Below are positions 43,921 to 54,196 of a stretch of DNA of 64,000 nt, in pieces. The stretch is from Bin80 sp965203305 (GTDB lineage: Bacteria > Bacteroidota > Rhodothermia > Rhodothermales > Bin80): NCBI GenBank assembly GCA_965203305.1, contig OZ241874.1:248001-312000 (forward strand), given 5' to 3'. A program made the translations under genes and the position numbers. Under the pieces are notes generated by a model, which searched no databases, had not been told where the DNA came from, and saw only the letters and a program-made list of their open reading frames with translations. How positions within the stretch are numbered: the first letter of the stretch is position 1; each line of letters begins with the position of its first letter.

Positions 43921-45369
43921 TTATGAGAGAATGCCATGAAGCACATTCCCCCCGACATCTGTCAGGCGAATATCCCGCCCGCTGAACCGGTAGGTGAGAT
44001 GCTCATGCTCCAGTCCCAGGAGATAGAGCATGGTGGCATGCAGGTCGTGAATCGTGGTGGGCTTATCTGCAACCCGGTACCCGTACTCGTCTGTCATTCC
44101 GTACACCGTACCTCCCTTGATTCCCGCTCCTGCCAGCCAGATACTGAATGCGGAAGGATTATGATCTCTGCCGTTTGTACCTTGGGCAAACGGGGTGCGC
44201 CCGAACTCTCCTGCCCAGATAACGAGCGTATCCTCAAACAGGCCGCGGCCTTTCAGATCCCGGATTAACCCTGCGATAGGCTGATCCACGGCATGGGCAT
44301 TCAGTTCATGTCCCTCCTTGAGATTCGAATGCTGGTCCCATCGGTCGGCATCCACATTGGGGCAGGTAAGCTCAATAAACCGAACTCCCCGCTCTACCAG
44401 TCTCCGTGCCATCAGACACTGCGTAGCATAAATCCGTGTATTCGCATCACTGGAATCCATCCCGTACAACCTCTTCGTTGCCTCCGTTTCACCTGACAAG
44501 TCGGTCAGCTCGGGAACAGAAGCCTGCATTCGGTAGGCTAGTTCATAATTGGTGATGGCTGATTCTACTTGATCCGAGTGACCTATGCGACCAAGCATGT
44601 GCTTGTCGGTGCGACGCATCAGGTTCAACTTCCGGCGCTGCAGATTCAGAGTTGGTTCCTGCGGATCAATATTCGGCAGGGGTGTGTCTCCTGACTTGAA
44701 TACAGATCCCTGATAGGCAGCAGGAAGGAATCCACTGTTAAAATTGTCCAGCCCCCCGGGAGGAATCAGTCCCCCATCCAGAACCACATATCCCGGCAGG
44801 TCCTGATTCTCACTGCCAAGCCCGTAGTTTATCCACGCTCCCATGGAAGGGCGGCCCTGAATCCCGATCCCCGTGTGAAGGAAATAATTCGCATTCGTGT
44901 GCTCGGGAAAATCTGCCACCATGGACCGGACCACCGCAAGATCATCCGCACACTGGCCAACATGGGGAAACAGATCACTCACCTCAAGCCCGCTCTCGCC
45001 GTACCGTCGAAAATCCCACGGACTCTTCAAAATCTTGCCAATGCTGTTGAACTGGGTGGCATCCACCGCAAACTTGTCGTGAGGGTTCTCTCCATTCTCT
45101 CTGGCAAGACGCGGTTTTGGGTCAAAGCTGTCCACCTGGGACACTCCGCCATCCATGTACAGGAAGATGATACTCCGCGCTTTGGGGATCAGTCCTCCCG
45201 GTCTGGAATGCAACGGATTCGCAGACGGAGAGGTGACCTGTGTAATCTTGTTGCCAAAGGCAGAGCTTCCCATCAGTCCCATCAAAGCCACACCACCGAA
45301 GCCATTGCGGCAGATGGTCAGCATTTCCCGTCGAGTCATTCGACAGTTCAGTCGGTGCGGAGTACTCAT
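43921..45369 (-). CDS. DUF1501 secreted protein (sulfatase-like fold, Tat-type signal)
   Basis: 482 residues. It starts with a twin-arginine-like signal (RMTRREMLTIC ... GVALMGLMG), then IIFLYMDGGVSQVDSFDPKP, HTNANYFLHTGIGIQGRPS, ELTCPNVDADRWDQH, LVIWAGEFGRTPFAQ and GRDHNP. These are the DUF1501 hallmarks (alkaline-phosphatase superfamily relatives). DUF1501 genes almost always follow a DUF1549/DUF1553 cytochrome gene, as here, where start and stop overlap (TGATG). The pair is abundant in Planctomycetes and marine heterotrophs and is thought to act on sulfated or complex carbohydrates; the reaction is not established. Confidence 0.92.
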   Translation of the reverse strand: MSTPHRLNCRMTRREMLTICRNGFGGVALMGLMGSSAFGNKITQVTSPSANPLHSRPGGLIPKARSIIFLYMDGGVSQVDSFDPKPRLARENGENPHDKFAVDATQFNSIGKILKSPWDFRRYGESGLEVSDLFPHVGQCADDLAVVRSMVADFPEHTNANYFLHTGIGIQGRPSMGAWINYGLGSENQDLPGYVVLDGGLIPPGGLDNFNSGFLPAAYQGSVFKSGDTPLPNIDPQEPTLNLQRRKLNLMRRTDKHMLGRIGHSDQVESAITNYELAYRMQASVPELTDLSGETEATKRLYGMDSSDANTRIYATQCLMARRLVERGVRFIELTCPNVDADRWDQHSNLKEGHELNAHAVDQPIAGLIRDLKGRGLFEDTLVIWAGEFGRTPFAQGTNGRDHNPSAFSIWLAGAGIKGGTVYGMTDEYGYRVADKPTTIHDLHATMLYLLGLEHEHLTYRFSGRDIRLTDVGGNVLHGILS

Positions 45370-48300
45370 CAGATCAGATAGATAAATTCTTTTTGATTAA
45401 AGATCACATGGCAGTATGCTGCCCAGATGTCCACAGCATTCATGACCGCATCCAGTTCCACGCCCAGGTTTTCGGCTTCGGCATGGATAAAGGCTTCAGC
45501 CTCGGTCAGCTCATGCGGCTCTGGGAGTCTTGAAAAGGCCTTCAGATAGATCTCTTCAATTCGATCCGCCACATCCTGGTGCGACTGTCCAGTCAGCACC
45601 TCTGCCCAGCGAGTCGCATGCTCAGCAACAAACGCATCATTCAGCATCGTGAGGGACTGTGCAGGGACATTGCTGGAGTTGCGATTGCCAAATGTGGAGA
45701 ATGGGATGGGCATATCAAACGAGAGCATCATCGGCGAGAGGAAATTGCGACGGACGGCAATGTAAATGCTGCGCCGTCCGGTTCCATCCAGTGGCCCGCT
45801 GGTCTCGGGCCGGCCCCTTCCTTTCATAAATTCTGTCAGGTGAATCGGGACCGGGGGACCGTACATGGCGGGGTTCAGTTGCCCGGAAACCGCCAGAATG
45901 CCGTCCCGGATTGCCTCTGCTTCCAGCCTGCGAACAGGATAGTGAGACAGAAGCAGATTTGAGGGATCCCGTTCAAGAATTCCCTCTGGTGCCTGGGAAG
46001 AACGCTGAAACGCATCCGAAAGGACGATTTCACGCAACACGGACTTGATGGACCAGTCGGAATCCACGAGGCGCAGTGCCAGATAGTCCAGCAACTCCGG
46101 GTGAGTCGGCAGACCTCCCTGGGCACCAAAATTGTCCACTGTTTCCACAATTCCCCGGCCGAATGCATGATGCCACAGGCGGTTGACCATCACGCGTGCT
46201 GTGAGTGGATTGGACGGATCTGCAATGGCCTCGGCAAACTCCAGTCGCCCGCTGGCAGTCCGGGTGAAGGGGGCGGAAACGGAGTCCAGTGCACTCAGGA
46301 ATCCGTGCGGGACGGGTTCGCCAACCGGAGTTTTATAGTTTCCCCGTCCAAAGACGGCACTGTTCACCCTGTCCCCCTCCGTCATACCGGTAAAGAAACT
46401 GACGGAGGGCATCCCCTGCTTTATATTCTGTTTCTGCCGAAGTTTTTCGTCTGCCCGCGGGTGCTGGAGCATTCCAGATTTCAAGGCCTGGTTGATACTT
46501 GAGATCTGTGCCGGGGTGGCGCGACGCTCTGCCCAGGCATGGATGGATGGCCCAAGAGAAGACGGTTCATGCACCCGGCCTGTCAAAACAGGACGAGCAT
46601 TATTGTGGGCAACCGCATATGCGACTTCAAAGTAGGAAGACTCGTCAAGAGCCAGCGAATGCTGATCATTTGTGTACCGATTCTTGTCATAGGTCCCGAC
46701 CAGCAACTCGAGATAGGCCTTGCGCCCTTTCCACATCCCGACAGCAAATCGGTACGGGGCCAATTCATCGCTATTCAGCTCCTGGTCAAGTTCTCCATGA
46801 ATCGGATGTCGAATGAGCTGAAAATTGTCAACCACCAGCCGCAGTGCAGACCTGTATCCTCTAGCCATCACCGTAATGGTGTCATGGGTGATGATAAAGG
46901 TAGGAGAGCGAAGTGCACCGGGAATGCCTTTTGCGATATGCCGGCTGCTGGCGACCTGTTCCGAGAGTTGAACCACACGACCGCTTTCCATGACAGGAAA
47001 GCCTTGGGAGGAAGGAACTGCAAACGCCGGGCCGTCTGGAATCCATCCGCTCAGGGTTCCATCCCGGAAATCCCCCAGAATCTCCCAGGATCCGGTCGTG
47101 TCCCGTACAGGTTTGGAGCGTATCGCAGCATGGCGTGCAGGGAGGACCGGGATTTCTCCCAGAGAGGATTGCCAGCTGCTTGCTGTATTCTGCCGGAATG
47201 TGTTGTTGATACGGATGAGTTCCTGCACTCCCTTGAGATAGTCTTCGGACAGGATTGGTTTCGGAGCAAACCGTGCGCTCTCAATGATGCCATACATTGA
47301 ATAATAATCCCGAGTCGGGATTGGGTCAAACTTGTGATCATGACATCGCGAGCAGGCTACGGTCAGTCCCTGAAATGTTTTCGTGGTCACATCAATGATG
47401 TTGTCAATCCGATCCGCCTCATCAATGCGTGTATCTACCGGGCTGTGTTTTCCTTCGCCGAGCGCAAAATAGGCGGTGCCGATGGCAGACTCATTGAATC
47501 CGTCCTCGGGATGCAGTCGGGGAGATTCCAGCACATCTCCCGCAAGGTGCTCCAGGATCAACTGGTCATAGGGAACATCTTCATTGAATGCCCGGATCAG
47601 GTAGTCGCGGTATTCCCATGCTCCCTGAATGGTGAAGTCAAATTCGTGTCCTTTTGATTCCGCATATCGCATAAGATCCATCCAGTGTCGCGCCCAGCGT
47701 TCGCCATACGCATCGGAGGCCAGAAGGCGGTCTACAGCCCGCTCATATGCGCCCGGAGACTCATCCTGTTCAAATGCTCGAACCGCATCCGGGGAAGGGG
47801 GAAGTCCGGTCAGTACGTAGGAAGCACGCCGGATCAGACTGGATCGGAAGGACGGAGGTGCGGGAGTGATTTCCGCAGCAGAAATTCTTTCCTGCAGCAG
47901 CGCATCAATTGAAAGCGGTTCCGATGTCTTTTGAGGTGCAATCAGGGACCAGTGGGTCTTGTACTCCGCTCCCTGATCAATCCATTTGGCAAGCAGGGCG
48001 ATCTCGTACTCCGTGAGTACCTTGTTCATTTCGGGGGGAGGCATCCGCTCCTTTGGATCCTGTGCACTGATGCGCTGGATCAGCAGGCTGCGCTGCGGAT
48101 TGCCCGGGATAATTGCGGGGTCCCCGGAACGCCTGGCAGTTGCCCCGGCATAGGTGTCAAGGCGCAGATCAGCTTCTCTCGTGCTGATGTCAGGACCGTG
48201 ACACACATAACAGGAGTTCGAGAGAATCGGCCGTATGTGGTAGTTAAAATCTACCTGATCCGGCAGTTCCTGCACCGAGTAGGGCGGGGAGCATCCAAGC

Positions 48301-48380
48301 AGGAAAACCACACCTGTAAGGACGATCCAGACAGTACGGTCACAGATTTGCGTCCAGATCATGACATTGCATGCAGTCAT
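45369..48380 (-). CDS. DUF1549/DUF1553 protein with planctomycete cytochrome c domain
   Basis: 1,003 residues; ATG 48362 is an alternative start. The N-terminus is a lipoprotein signal (VWIVLTGVVFLLGC, lipobox Cys 30). A PSCyt1 haem-binding domain follows with C57xxC60H (SNSCYVCHGPD) and MPPPEMN as the likely axial-ligand region. Then come DUF1549 (YVLTGLPPSPDAVRAFE, RWARHWMDLMRYAES, DHKFDPIPTRDYYSMYG), a central concanavalin-like segment, and C-terminal DUF1553 (VMVNRLWHHAFGRGIVETVD, LPTHPELLDYLA). Probably periplasmic electron transfer coupled to carbohydrate breakdown. Operon with the DUF1501 gene. Confidence 0.93.
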   Translation of the reverse strand: MTACNVMIWTQICDRTVWIVLTGVVFLLGCSPPYSVQELPDQVDFNYHIRPILSNSCYVCHGPDISTREADLRLDTYAGATARRSGDPAIIPGNPQRSLLIQRISAQDPKERMPPPEMNKVLTEYEIALLAKWIDQGAEYKTHWSLIAPQKTSEPLSIDALLQERISAAEITPAPPSFRSSLIRRASYVLTGLPPSPDAVRAFEQDESPGAYERAVDRLLASDAYGERWARHWMDLMRYAESKGHEFDFTIQGAWEYRDYLIRAFNEDVPYDQLILEHLAGDVLESPRLHPEDGFNESAIGTAYFALGEGKHSPVDTRIDEADRIDNIIDVTTKTFQGLTVACSRCHDHKFDPIPTRDYYSMYGIIESARFAPKPILSEDYLKGVQELIRINNTFRQNTASSWQSSLGEIPVLPARHAAIRSKPVRDTTGSWEILGDFRDGTLSGWIPDGPAFAVPSSQGFPVMESGRVVQLSEQVASSRHIAKGIPGALRSPTFIITHDTITVMARGYRSALRLVVDNFQLIRHPIHGELDQELNSDELAPYRFAVGMWKGRKAYLELLVGTYDKNRYTNDQHSLALDESSYFEVAYAVAHNNARPVLTGRVHEPSSLGPSIHAWAERRATPAQISSINQALKSGMLQHPRADEKLRQKQNIKQGMPSVSFFTGMTEGDRVNSAVFGRGNYKTPVGEPVPHGFLSALDSVSAPFTRTASGRLEFAEAIADPSNPLTARVMVNRLWHHAFGRGIVETVDNFGAQGGLPTHPELLDYLALRLVDSDWSIKSVLREIVLSDAFQRSSQAPEGILERDPSNLLLSHYPVRRLEAEAIRDGILAVSGQLNPAMYGPPVPIHLTEFMKGRGRPETSGPLDGTGRRSIYIAVRRNFLSPMMLSFDMPIPFSTFGNRNSSNVPAQSLTMLNDAFVAEHATRWAEVLTGQSHQDVADRIEEIYLKAFSRLPEPHELTEAEAFIHAEAENLGVELDAVMNAVDIWAAYCHVIFNQKEFIYLI

Positions 48381-48648
48381 ATGCGGTGATGTACAGCAAC
48401 AGCTCGTTACGGTTCCCGTGGATCACTAAAACGCACTTTCCAGATGTATGTGCATGTACTCCACCTGAGTCACTACGAAACCTCCGGACTGCGGTTCCGA
48501 GGCAATTTCTGTACATCGTAATTCCGCTTTTCGTGCACGGGCCATGCTAGGTTCGCTTCTAGTCCCGATCACAGAAAAAGCCTCCTCACTTGTGCTTTTG
48601 CCAAATCAGCTTGTTCAGGGCAAGCGATCCCAACCCCATTGACCCAAA
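48381..48648. other. Intergenic region between two minus-strand genes
   Basis: No gene seen. It should contain the promoter of the DUF1549/DUF1553 operon. Confidence 0.4.
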
Positions 48649-48680
48649 GCACCCCGATACGTCATTGCGTACCGGGGTGC
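48649..48680 (-). terminator. Hairpin terminator of the large surface-protein gene
   Basis: GCACCCCG pairs with CGGGGTGC, then one mismatch and TACG/CGTA, six-base loop. It lies 29 bp beyond the stop codon on the minus strand and is followed by TTTGGG. It matches the hairpin at 481-510. Confidence 0.75.
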
Positions 48681-48709
48681 TCTGTTTCACTCTGAACAGT
48701 TTCCTTCCC

Positions 48710-51466
48710 TTACTTCACCAGCGTCATGCGTCCGGTCTTCACATGCCTCTGTTCTGCACCGGTTGCGATCAGCCGGTACAGGTAGGTCCCGCTCGCCAGA
48801 CTGGTTGCCTGCAGTTCAATGCCTCGGTTTGCTCCTGCCTCCAGCTCCTGCGCTGGCAATGCCATCACCTCCCGCCCCAGCAAGTCCACAATCTGCACCT
48901 GCACTTGGGCCGACTCCGGCAGGTCAAACTGGATCCGCGTGCTCGGATTGAACGGGTTCGGATAGTTGCCATGCAGCGCAAACTCCGTCGGAAGCTCTGC
49001 GCTCTCCTCCACCCCCGTCACCATCTGTACCGGGACGATCTCCCCGTTCCTGTCCACTCCCAGGATTGTTAGATCGTTCCGCATCCCAGACAGGTTCAGC
49101 ACCAGCGTCTGCCCTCCATACCCGTACAGGTCCAGCTCGTAGAACTCCTGTACCTCTCCATCTGCGGACTTCACACGCATGACCTGCACCCCCGGATCCA
49201 GCGAGGCGTATCGCCGGGTCTCCTCATCCAGTATCAGGTTCCCCGCCAGGGTACTTACCGGCATCATGGGATCGGCCGGATCCATCACCTGCACCTGCGC
49301 TGCCCCGAGATCTGCCGATCCGTGCACCAGCCGCACCTCTGCCTTGGTGGCCACCGACGAGGTCATTCGCATGTCCAGCATCTTCAGCTTCGGTTCCGCC
49401 AGACTCCCATGGGCAATCACCACCGTATTCGTGTTCGGATTCAGGGACAGAGTACTCGTGATCGCCTGCTCTGCTGGCACTCCCGCCGCCTGGATCGTCA
49501 GTTCATGACTGCCTGCCCCTACGGGACGATAGGCCGTGGCACTGCGGAACTGCATTCCACTGCCAATTCGGATGTCCCCCAGATGCACCTCCACTTGGGT
49601 GGGTAGCGGCACATTGTGAATGAACTGAACCATCGCCTGTCCCCCGCCCAGATCGGCCTGGTCAATCGGATTCTCTCTCCCGTTCGCCGCAACCCCGAAG
49701 ATCGCACAGCTCCCCAGACCAATCCCCTCCTGCGTCAGGTGCACCACTCCATTGAGATACCCGTTTATCGCAAATGAACTCGCATCCGCCTGGGCAGGAA
49801 TACGCCCCGCCAGCTTCGGATTCTCCCACATGCAGTCCCACTGCACGATCCGTAATCCGCTGGCATCCGCCACATTATGGAGACCCGCCGCAGCAATCCG
49901 AAGATTCGCATTCGTCGGCAGCGACTCCGTCCCCAGATCCACCTTCCAGAACAGGTCTGCATGCGCATCCAGCGTCAGACTGCCCCCCGCCGTCGGAACC
50001 GTGAGATTCTCCCAATCCGGCATGGCTCCCTCTGGAACCATGATCGGGGACACGGTCACAGCGGTCGTGTCATTCAGGTCGGAGGGCAGCTGCAGGATGA
50101 GCGGACGATAGTGAGACATGTCTCCCCGCTCCATTCCCACCGGGAACAGATACCCCCCGCTCGCAAAGCCTGCTCCCGTCGTCCCCTGTGCTAGGTGACG
50201 AACTACCGGACCCCCGACATACGACTGACTGGAGCCACGCAAGATCGTCGCCTGGCATGGATCGTCATTGTCCGCCCCGCACTTGCTCCCTTCCTGCGCC
50301 GAACTCCGGCCACGCAGCTCCTGCTCCACCTGCACATTCTGCACCGTCCAAGTGTACATGCTGTCCATTGGCATGCTGTGAATTCTCCCCTGCCGGAGCG
50401 TCAGCGTCGCCATCCTCTGCTGCATGACATGGCTTTCCAGCATCAATCCCTTTGCGTTGTTCACCGTGACGCTGTGCAATTCCGTCTTTGCCCCCGTCAT
50501 CAACACCTGCACACTGTCCCCCGTGAACTCCACCGTCGCGTTCAGCTTCCCGTTCTTTGCAAAGTGGAAGTCCCTGTGCAGGATCAGCCTGGAGCCCGGT
50601 TCCGCCACATACCGCACACTATCCGAATCCACCACATACTTCCCCATCACCGTCTTCGTCGTCGTGGAATCCAGCTTCACCCCTGCCAGGTCTCCACTGG
50701 TTGTTCCCTTCCGTTGCGTAAACGCTCCGTGAATCAGCACCGAACGGACCTTCGTGTCTTTGTTCATATCCGCGTTCAGCCCGCCCGTACCGCTCACCGT
50801 CACATCGCCCATGAACTCCGTCAGGTCACTGTGCAAAAAGAGCGTCGCCGAACGCACAGCAACAGCTTTGGTGATCACCACCTTCTTTTCGCTGGTCTCC
50901 ACCGAACCCTGCATCGCCGACAGACTGTCTACCGTCAGCATCTTCCCGGCAGTGGTGGAACCCCTCAGATACAGCGTCCCGTCCATGTTCCCCGTTCCCG
51001 GGGTCTTCGTGCCATCAAACACAACCGTCTCCAGCAGCTTGTCGTCCGAACTCTCTCTCATGTCAATGATCGTTTCCTTGCTCCCCTTCGGAATTTTGAT
51101 CATCCCCGCCGTCAGGCTCCCCGTCAGCATCAGTGACACATCCGGGCGCGTGGTCACGCCGCTCCCCCCACCCCTATTGTAGCCACTCTCATCCCGCAGG
51201 TTGTTCCGCTTTTTCGTGTCTGCCGGACCCAGCAGCAGAGTGCCCTCGCCCAAGTCCACCAGCGCATCCTTGTTGAGAAGTAACACTTGCGCCGTGTTGT
51301 TCGCATACTCCCCATCTTCCACCCGACCCAGTACCTGCAAATCCCCGCCTCCGGTCACGAGTTTGCTTTTTCCTTCAACGGTCACCCTCCCGTGCACCAT
51401 CACATCCTGTCCTTTGGTTTCCAGTGTGCCGGAGGTAAGCAACACACTGTACTTCTGCACATTCAC
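48710..51466 (-). CDS. Large surface protein, C-terminal part: DUF4397 domains and sorting signal
   Basis: 918 residues in this frame, the continuation of the gene that begins at 53946. The first ~400 residues are beta-helix/autotransporter-like repeats (for example MVHGRVTVEGKSKLVTGGGD). Two DUF4397 domains follow (MVQFIHNVPLPTQVEVHLGD and EVRLVHGSADLGAAQVQV), and the end is the NYPNPFNPSTRIQFDLPE sorting domain with the basic tail TGRMTLVK. The frame has no start of its own: upstream codons read TSTLNRQGYSGNV directly from the upstream gene. The whole product would be ~1,750 residues, exported and probably surface-anchored. Function unknown, possibly adhesion. Confidence 0.82.
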   Translation of the reverse strand: MNVQKYSVLLTSGTLETKGQDVMVHGRVTVEGKSKLVTGGGDLQVLGRVEDGEYANNTAQVLLLNKDALVDLGEGTLLLGPADTKKRNNLRDESGYNRGGGSGVTTRPDVSLMLTGSLTAGMIKIPKGSKETIIDMRESSDDKLLETVVFDGTKTPGTGNMDGTLYLRGSTTAGKMLTVDSLSAMQGSVETSEKKVVITKAVAVRSATLFLHSDLTEFMGDVTVSGTGGLNADMNKDTKVRSVLIHGAFTQRKGTTSGDLAGVKLDSTTTKTVMGKYVVDSDSVRYVAEPGSRLILHRDFHFAKNGKLNATVEFTGDSVQVLMTGAKTELHSVTVNNAKGLMLESHVMQQRMATLTLRQGRIHSMPMDSMYTWTVQNVQVEQELRGRSSAQEGSKCGADNDDPCQATILRGSSQSYVGGPVVRHLAQGTTGAGFASGGYLFPVGMERGDMSHYRPLILQLPSDLNDTTAVTVSPIMVPEGAMPDWENLTVPTAGGSLTLDAHADLFWKVDLGTESLPTNANLRIAAAGLHNVADASGLRIVQWDCMWENPKLAGRIPAQADASSFAINGYLNGVVHLTQEGIGLGSCAIFGVAANGRENPIDQADLGGGQAMVQFIHNVPLPTQVEVHLGDIRIGSGMQFRSATAYRPVGAGSHELTIQAAGVPAEQAITSTLSLNPNTNTVVIAHGSLAEPKLKMLDMRMTSSVATKAEVRLVHGSADLGAAQVQVMDPADPMMPVSTLAGNLILDEETRRYASLDPGVQVMRVKSADGEVQEFYELDLYGYGGQTLVLNLSGMRNDLTILGVDRNGEIVPVQMVTGVEESAELPTEFALHGNYPNPFNPSTRIQFDLPESAQVQVQIVDLLGREVMALPAQELEAGANRGIELQATSLASGTYLYRLIATGAEQRHVKTGRMTLVK

Positions 51467-51489
51467 ATTGCCAGAATATCCCTGGCGAT

Positions 51490-53946
51490 TCAGCGTAGAA
51501 GTCCCACCTTCAACTCCCCGTCCACGATCAGCTTCCCCTTGGTGATCGTCAGTTTGCCGATGATTGAACGATCTCCACTCGCCGTAATCTCCGCGCTTGC
51601 ATGATTCACGATCACATCTCGCGGATCAAACCATTCCAGTGCATCGGTCACCGTACGCTTGCCCGGCGTGATATAGGTCAACACATACCGGTCAAGAATA
51701 TTGGCGGTCTTTGCCTTGTCCGTGGAGATGCTTCCCGGATCATTCGTATCCTTCGCCAGCATCCCGTTCTGCACCGTAATCTGCTCCGTCACATGCAGGG
51801 TCGAATCCGTCGTGCTCTCCACATCCACCAGCGACAGCGTGCCACTGCACAGCCCCAGATTCTTCGTCTTGTATACTTCGTCCAGACGGAGCTCGCCACT
51901 GCCCACATGGATGGCAAGCGCATCCAGTCCATCCGTATGCAGAGCTGCGTTTTTCACCAGATCGGTGTTCCGGTTGCCGTACGTCAGCCGTTTGATCGTG
52001 GACGACTCGTGCAGTTCCCCGTCCAGCTCCCCCTGAAGAATCAGGGACTCCATGACCTTCACATCCTTGTTTGCCGTCAAGGTGGCTTTGGGATCAATAT
52101 AAAGCGTCTTGACCGTGAGTGGCCCCCGATCCACTTCTACATCACGTAGTGCGATCAGGGCATCTATCATGAGCTCCGAGCCTTCCCCGATAAGGAACTG
52201 CTTGTCGGGGTTTGCAAGCGTAAGGTAGTTGCCGATAGGGAGTCCAGTGTCTTTCTCCGTACACATCCCGTCAATGCCCATGGTGCCAGGATGCGCCATC
52301 CCGATCACATTTCCTTTGGCAGAGAGGTCACTCCGCAGGCGCACGTTGTGTGCTGTCCGGCGTGTGGCACCACTGCTGAGTGTCTTCACTTTGGAATCCA
52401 GATACACCCGCCCCTTGTTATAAAAGTCCGCTGTGTCTTCAATGGAGAGATCCCCGACGATAGAAGATCCAAATGCAAACCCTTCTGCGGGGGTATCATC
52501 CGTGACTTCTGGAGCCAGGAACAGGACCCTCGGAGCGCACTCCGGGGCGGTTGTTGCGTGAGGAGCCTCATCCCTCAGGTTGTTGGCGCGGACCTGCAAC
52601 TCCCCCATGATTGTGGCCGCCCCCTCAAACTGCACCCCCGGAATGTGCAGGGCGGGTTTCCCCGGCACATAGGCACAGCTGTATTTGCTGCCGCTGCCTC
52701 CCGTCTGCACTCCCTTGCGGATACTCGTGGTTCTTGCAGTTCCGTACCAGTCATGGTTCACCGAAATCGCATTCGTTCCGTCAGCCAGAATCAAAATTCC
52801 CCGGACCAGTGCCGTCTTTTCAAACACCACTCGTGCATCATTCCACATCTCCAGATATCCCCCCACGACCACATCATTCTTGAAGATCACATCGGATGTA
52901 ATATCACGCTCATCAGCAGGGTTCTGAATGCTTCCCGTGGCCTGAAGGCTGCCGATTTCCTTCAGCTCAATACAGACATTCCCATAGGCTCTGACTATCG
53001 TCTCCATATTTCTGATTACCCCGTCCCCCGTAATGCGTACACAGTCGGTGTGATCAATCGCACCGTCCGCAGCGGGCGTATATTCGGTGTAGGTATGAAA
53101 GAAGGCATCTGCAGAAGTCCCCCGACCGTTTATTGCATAGGCGTTGTTTCCACCAGCAATAAAGAGTATGTCAATCTGGTTCTTGTCAGTTCCCACGATG
53201 GCACCATCTATAGTGAGAATCCCCTGGGTGTCCTCCTTGTCCTTGCCCTTCCTCAGACTCACCCACAGATTGGTTTCCAGGGTCAGGGTTGCTCCATGTT
53301 TGACAGTCAATTCATTCTGAATCTGAACCCCATTCCCCGCGAGCGTAAAGCTTTTGGAGACAACCAGCTTTTTCAGGGATACGGCAGTTGACCCCACTTG
53401 CAGTGTGCCCGTAATGGCCATCCGCTTCTCGGAGCCGTTCTCAACCTTGAAAAATTCTGGGTGCTCCCCATTTGCCCATAACAATCTCTTACCCGGCCCC
53501 AGCGTAATATTTTTGAACTGGACGCTGGCGTTCGGGTCAAGGATGAACTGACCTGTTGTCCCGATCAGGAAGGTGCCTGTAAACTCAATCGTCCCCTCCA
53601 CAGCAGATGAACTTCCTGAGATATATGTGCCAAAGGTGACCTGATTGAACAGGGCAATCGTGGCAGGAGGAGCAAGCGTAACCGTAGCACCGGACCGGCG
53701 AACCCGGATCAGAAAGGTATTGCCATCGGCCTGACCAATCGTGAACGCACGGGTTAGGGTACACGGCCCATTCGTGTCCGAAGGATTCGGACTGGTACAA
53801 TCGCTGTCACTTGCTTTGCCCTGGATCGGGTCTACATAGAGTGTTTTTGTCCGTGCGAATGCACCGGATACAGTCAAGAGAAGAGCCAGGAATACGAATC
53901 CTGCCCCCCCCCCATTTTTATGGATTTCATGTGGTGAGAACCTCAT
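51490..53946 (-). CDS. Large surface protein, N-terminal part: signal peptide and beta-helix repeats
   Basis: 818 residues. It starts with a signal peptide (AGFVFLALLLTVSGAFA) and then TLYVDPIQGKASDSDCTSPN, the opening of right-handed beta-helix surface proteins. Irregular strands of the type LTIDGAIVGTD and LQVGSTAVSLKKLVV follow. The last codons read KGKLIVDGELKVGLLR and stop, while the +1 frame continues GTSTLNRQGYSG into the next part. Adding one G to the GGG at ~51491 joins the two halves as DGELKVGTSTLN. One long protein split by a single-base loss is the simplest reading. Confidence 0.82.
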   Translation of the reverse strand: MRFSPHEIHKNGGGAGFVFLALLLTVSGAFARTKTLYVDPIQGKASDSDCTSPNPSDTNGPCTLTRAFTIGQADGNTFLIRVRRSGATVTLAPPATIALFNQVTFGTYISGSSSAVEGTIEFTGTFLIGTTGQFILDPNASVQFKNITLGPGKRLLWANGEHPEFFKVENGSEKRMAITGTLQVGSTAVSLKKLVVSKSFTLAGNGVQIQNELTVKHGATLTLETNLWVSLRKGKDKEDTQGILTIDGAIVGTDKNQIDILFIAGGNNAYAINGRGTSADAFFHTYTEYTPAADGAIDHTDCVRITGDGVIRNMETIVRAYGNVCIELKEIGSLQATGSIQNPADERDITSDVIFKNDVVVGGYLEMWNDARVVFEKTALVRGILILADGTNAISVNHDWYGTARTTSIRKGVQTGGSGSKYSCAYVPGKPALHIPGVQFEGAATIMGELQVRANNLRDEAPHATTAPECAPRVLFLAPEVTDDTPAEGFAFGSSIVGDLSIEDTADFYNKGRVYLDSKVKTLSSGATRRTAHNVRLRSDLSAKGNVIGMAHPGTMGIDGMCTEKDTGLPIGNYLTLANPDKQFLIGEGSELMIDALIALRDVEVDRGPLTVKTLYIDPKATLTANKDVKVMESLILQGELDGELHESSTIKRLTYGNRNTDLVKNAALHTDGLDALAIHVGSGELRLDEVYKTKNLGLCSGTLSLVDVESTTDSTLHVTEQITVQNGMLAKDTNDPGSISTDKAKTANILDRYVLTYITPGKRTVTDALEWFDPRDVIVNHASAEITASGDRSIIGKLTITKGKLIVDGELKVGLLR

Positions 53947-54196
53947 TTCAGTTTGATGAAAAATTTTGTTTAGAATTTATAACAAAAGGGGAATATACGG
54001 ATTTGCTCGCTTTTTGCCGCACTTCTCTCCCATGATTCACCCGGGGGAGGTCTACAGGCTGCCCAGAACGAATCCAGAGGGCGGAGAGAAAACAGCAGGG
54101 AGAAGCAGGCAGATTTCCGAAGATTCCTGCGTGCTCCATGTTTACAGTTATGGCAGCGGAACCGAAACTGTATCTGATTCCAGGCTCAAATAGCTG
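53947..54196. other. Intergenic region upstream of the surface protein
   Basis: No gene seen. On the minus strand the sequence TTTTGTTATAAATTC lies ~40 bp before the start codon and could serve as a promoter core; this is a guess from base content. Confidence 0.35.

Noticed and set aside
43921..48380. Planctomycete origin of the window based on the DUF1501/DUF1549/DUF1553 pair
   Set aside because: The same pair occurs in other marine heterotrophs, and the sorting domain at 2-451 and 48710 argues for an FCB-group host.
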